Shown in pieces: positions 63,030-64,000 of a stretch of 64,000 nucleotides of DNA (position 1 is the stretch's first letter; each line of letters begins with the position of its first letter). The DNA lies in contig NZ_JABMCZ010000003.1 of the NCBI RefSeq assembly GCF_013186535.1, positions 1,922,001 through 1,986,000 on the forward strand, given 5' to 3'. Source of the DNA: Nocardia terpenica. GTDB lineage: Bacteria > Actinomycetota > Actinomycetes > Mycobacteriales > Mycobacteriaceae. Both the position numbers and the translations under genes were made by a program. A model generated the notes under the pieces. It saw nothing but the letters and a program-made list of their open reading frames with translations, was not told the DNA's origin and did not search any database.

Positions 63030-64000
63030 ATGTCGAAGACGAAGGTCCTGATCTCCGGTGCGAGCGTCGCCGGGCCCGCCCTGGCTCACTTCCTGCATCG
63101 CGGCGGCTGCGAGGTCACCGTGGTCGAGCGCGCTCCCGAGCCGCGCGACAGCGGTTACGCCGTCGATTTTCGCGGTGAGGCTCTAGATGTCCTGGCGGAT
63201 CTGGGCATCCTCGAGGAGGTCCGCGCGCACGAGACGGCCATGCGGGACACCCTCCTGCTGGACGAGACCGGTGCCGAGGTCGGTCGCCTGCCCGCCACCG
63301 CATTCGCCGGTGAGCTCGAGGTGCCGAAGCGGGAGCTGACCCGAATCCTGCACGCGCGCACCGCGAACGATATCGACTACCGCTTCGGCGACGCGGTGAC
63401 CGTGCTGGCGCAAGACGATTCGGGTGTCTCGGTCGAATTCGACAGCGGCCGATCCGATCGCTTCGACCTGGTGTTCGGCGCGGACGGCCTGTACTCGGGG
63501 ATCCGGCGGCTGGCCTTCGGCCCGCATGCCGACGCGGTGCACCACCTCGGCCTGTCCGGCGCCGGGTTCACCACCGACAACTTCCTCGGCCTCGATCATC
63601 GCGGAATCCTGCAGCGCGCCAACGGTACCGCCGTCTACCTGTTCAGCGCCGCGGACCCGGCCCGCCTCACCGTCAGCCTGACCTTCGCCACCCCGTCCGC
63701 CGACCTGGACCGCCGCGACCGCGCGGACCAGGAGGAGGCCCTCCGCTCCGCCTTCGCCGAGCACGGCTGGGAAGCCCCCCGCCTGCTGCGAGCGATGGCC
63801 GACGCCGACGACTTCTACTTCGCCTCCACCTGTCAGGTCCACCTCCCCACCTGGTCCCGCGGCCGCGTCGCCCTCCTCGGCGACGCCGCCTACTGCGCCG
63901 CCCCCACCAGCGGCGCTGGCACCTCCCAGGCCCTCATCGGCGCCCGCACCCTGTCCCGAGAACTCCTGACCCCCAACACCACCCACACCACCGCATTCAC
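63030..64000 (+). CDS. FAD-dependent aromatic monooxygenase, 3' end outside window
   Basis: About 323 residues are visible from ATG 63030 and the frame is still open at the right edge. It has the FAD-binding start KVLISGASVAGPALAHFL, the DG motif region FDLVFGADGLYSGIRR and the GD motif GRVALLGDAAYCAAPTSG, as in class A flavin hydroxylases including TetX-like and polyketide hydroxylases. The divergent TetR gene and shared operator suggest induction by an aromatic or drug-like substrate. Confidence 0.92.
   Translation, partial: MSKTKVLISGASVAGPALAHFLHRGGCEVTVVERAPEPRDSGYAVDFRGEALDVLADLGILEEVRAHETAMRDTLLLDETGAEVGRLPATAFAGELEVPKRELTRILHARTANDIDYRFGDAVTVLAQDDSGVSVEFDSGRSDRFDLVFGADGLYSGIRRLAFGPHADAVHHLGLSGAGFTTDNFLGLDHRGILQRANGTAVYLFSAADPARLTVSLTFATPSADLDRRDRADQEEALRSAFAEHGWEAPRLLRAMADADDFYFASTCQVHLPTWSRGRVALLGDAAYCAAPTSGAGTSQALIGARTLSRELLTPNTTHTTAF

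Overview
The window reads as the chromosome of a high-GC actinomycete, most likely a Nocardia-type mycolic-acid actinomycete. This is inferred from the strong G/C third-position bias, GTG and TTG starts, abundant ATGA/TGA start-stop overlaps, an MbtB-like siderophore-type synthetase, LppP/LprE- and MAB_1171c-type proteins, and SARP and StrR-type regulators. I see no rRNA, tRNA or CRISPR array. No stretch longer than about 300 bp lacks a gene; the largest gap (8,660-8,921) holds a tandem repeat and a hairpin.

Region 1 (1-20.8 kb) is a mosaic of accessory genes. It contains the 3' part of an aryl-carrier/heterocyclisation NRPS (MbtB-like), a LysR regulator converging on a short-chain dehydrogenase, and a leftward P450 / alpha-beta hydrolase / erythromycin-esterase-like group. 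Next come a DUF4097 beta-helix protein divergent from an AfsR/SARP-NB-ARC regulator with three 11-bp-phased heptamers between them, an internally deleted aldo/keto reductase pseudogene, a LURP-one-like protein, a small membrane protein and a luciferase-like oxidoreductase coupled to a DoxX-like membrane protein. An ImmA/IrrE peptidase, a MAB_1171c-type membrane protein and an XRE repressor form a compact module.

Region 2 (about 21.0-55.3 kb) is the centrepiece: a lipopeptide-type NRPS cluster I cannot match to a known product. Two regulators (StrR/ParB-like and SARP) lead into a compact acyl-chain operon (FabG, KAS III, ACP, an unknown 87-aa protein, a second KAS III, a HadAB-like dehydratase and a LOG-family protein). 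A stand-alone condensation domain faces the other way. SbnA, MbtH and two NRPSs follow, with order A-PCP-C-A-PCP then C-A-PCP-C-A-PCP-TE, and then an M20 carbamoylase-type hydrolase. SbnB, an ornithine-carbamoyltransferase-like enzyme with an altered HCLP motif and an MFS exporter lie at the far end. SbnA plus SbnB should make L-2,3-diaminopropionate. Carbamoylation would give 2-amino-3-ureidopropionate (albizziine), a glutamine isostere, and the first adenylation domain has a glutamine-like pocket. The acyl genes lack an enoyl reductase, so an alpha,beta-unsaturated acyl cap is expected. Between the NRPS genes and SbnB lie a lipoprotein/ABC transporter operon and a histidine kinase/response regulator/DUF4097 operon, separated by a broken integrase; these look like an export, sensing or immunity block.

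Region 3 (55.2-64.0 kb) starts with a complete DnaE-type DNA polymerase III alpha subunit converging on the cluster's exporter; it may be housekeeping or a target copy for self-resistance. It continues with small lipoproteins (one a GDPD-like protein lacking catalytic residues), a DUF1851-like protein, a D-amino-acid-oxidase-like flavoprotein, and a TetR regulator divergent from a flavin monooxygenase cut by the right edge.

Two dispersed elements stand out. One is an 86-bp promoter/leader element present at 15.7 and 51.7 kb. The other is a hairpin whose 5' arm is tandemly amplified at both of its loci (8.9 and 62.4 kb). A 13-bp perfect bidirectional terminator lies inside the overlapping 3' ends of two convergent genes at 28.05 kb.
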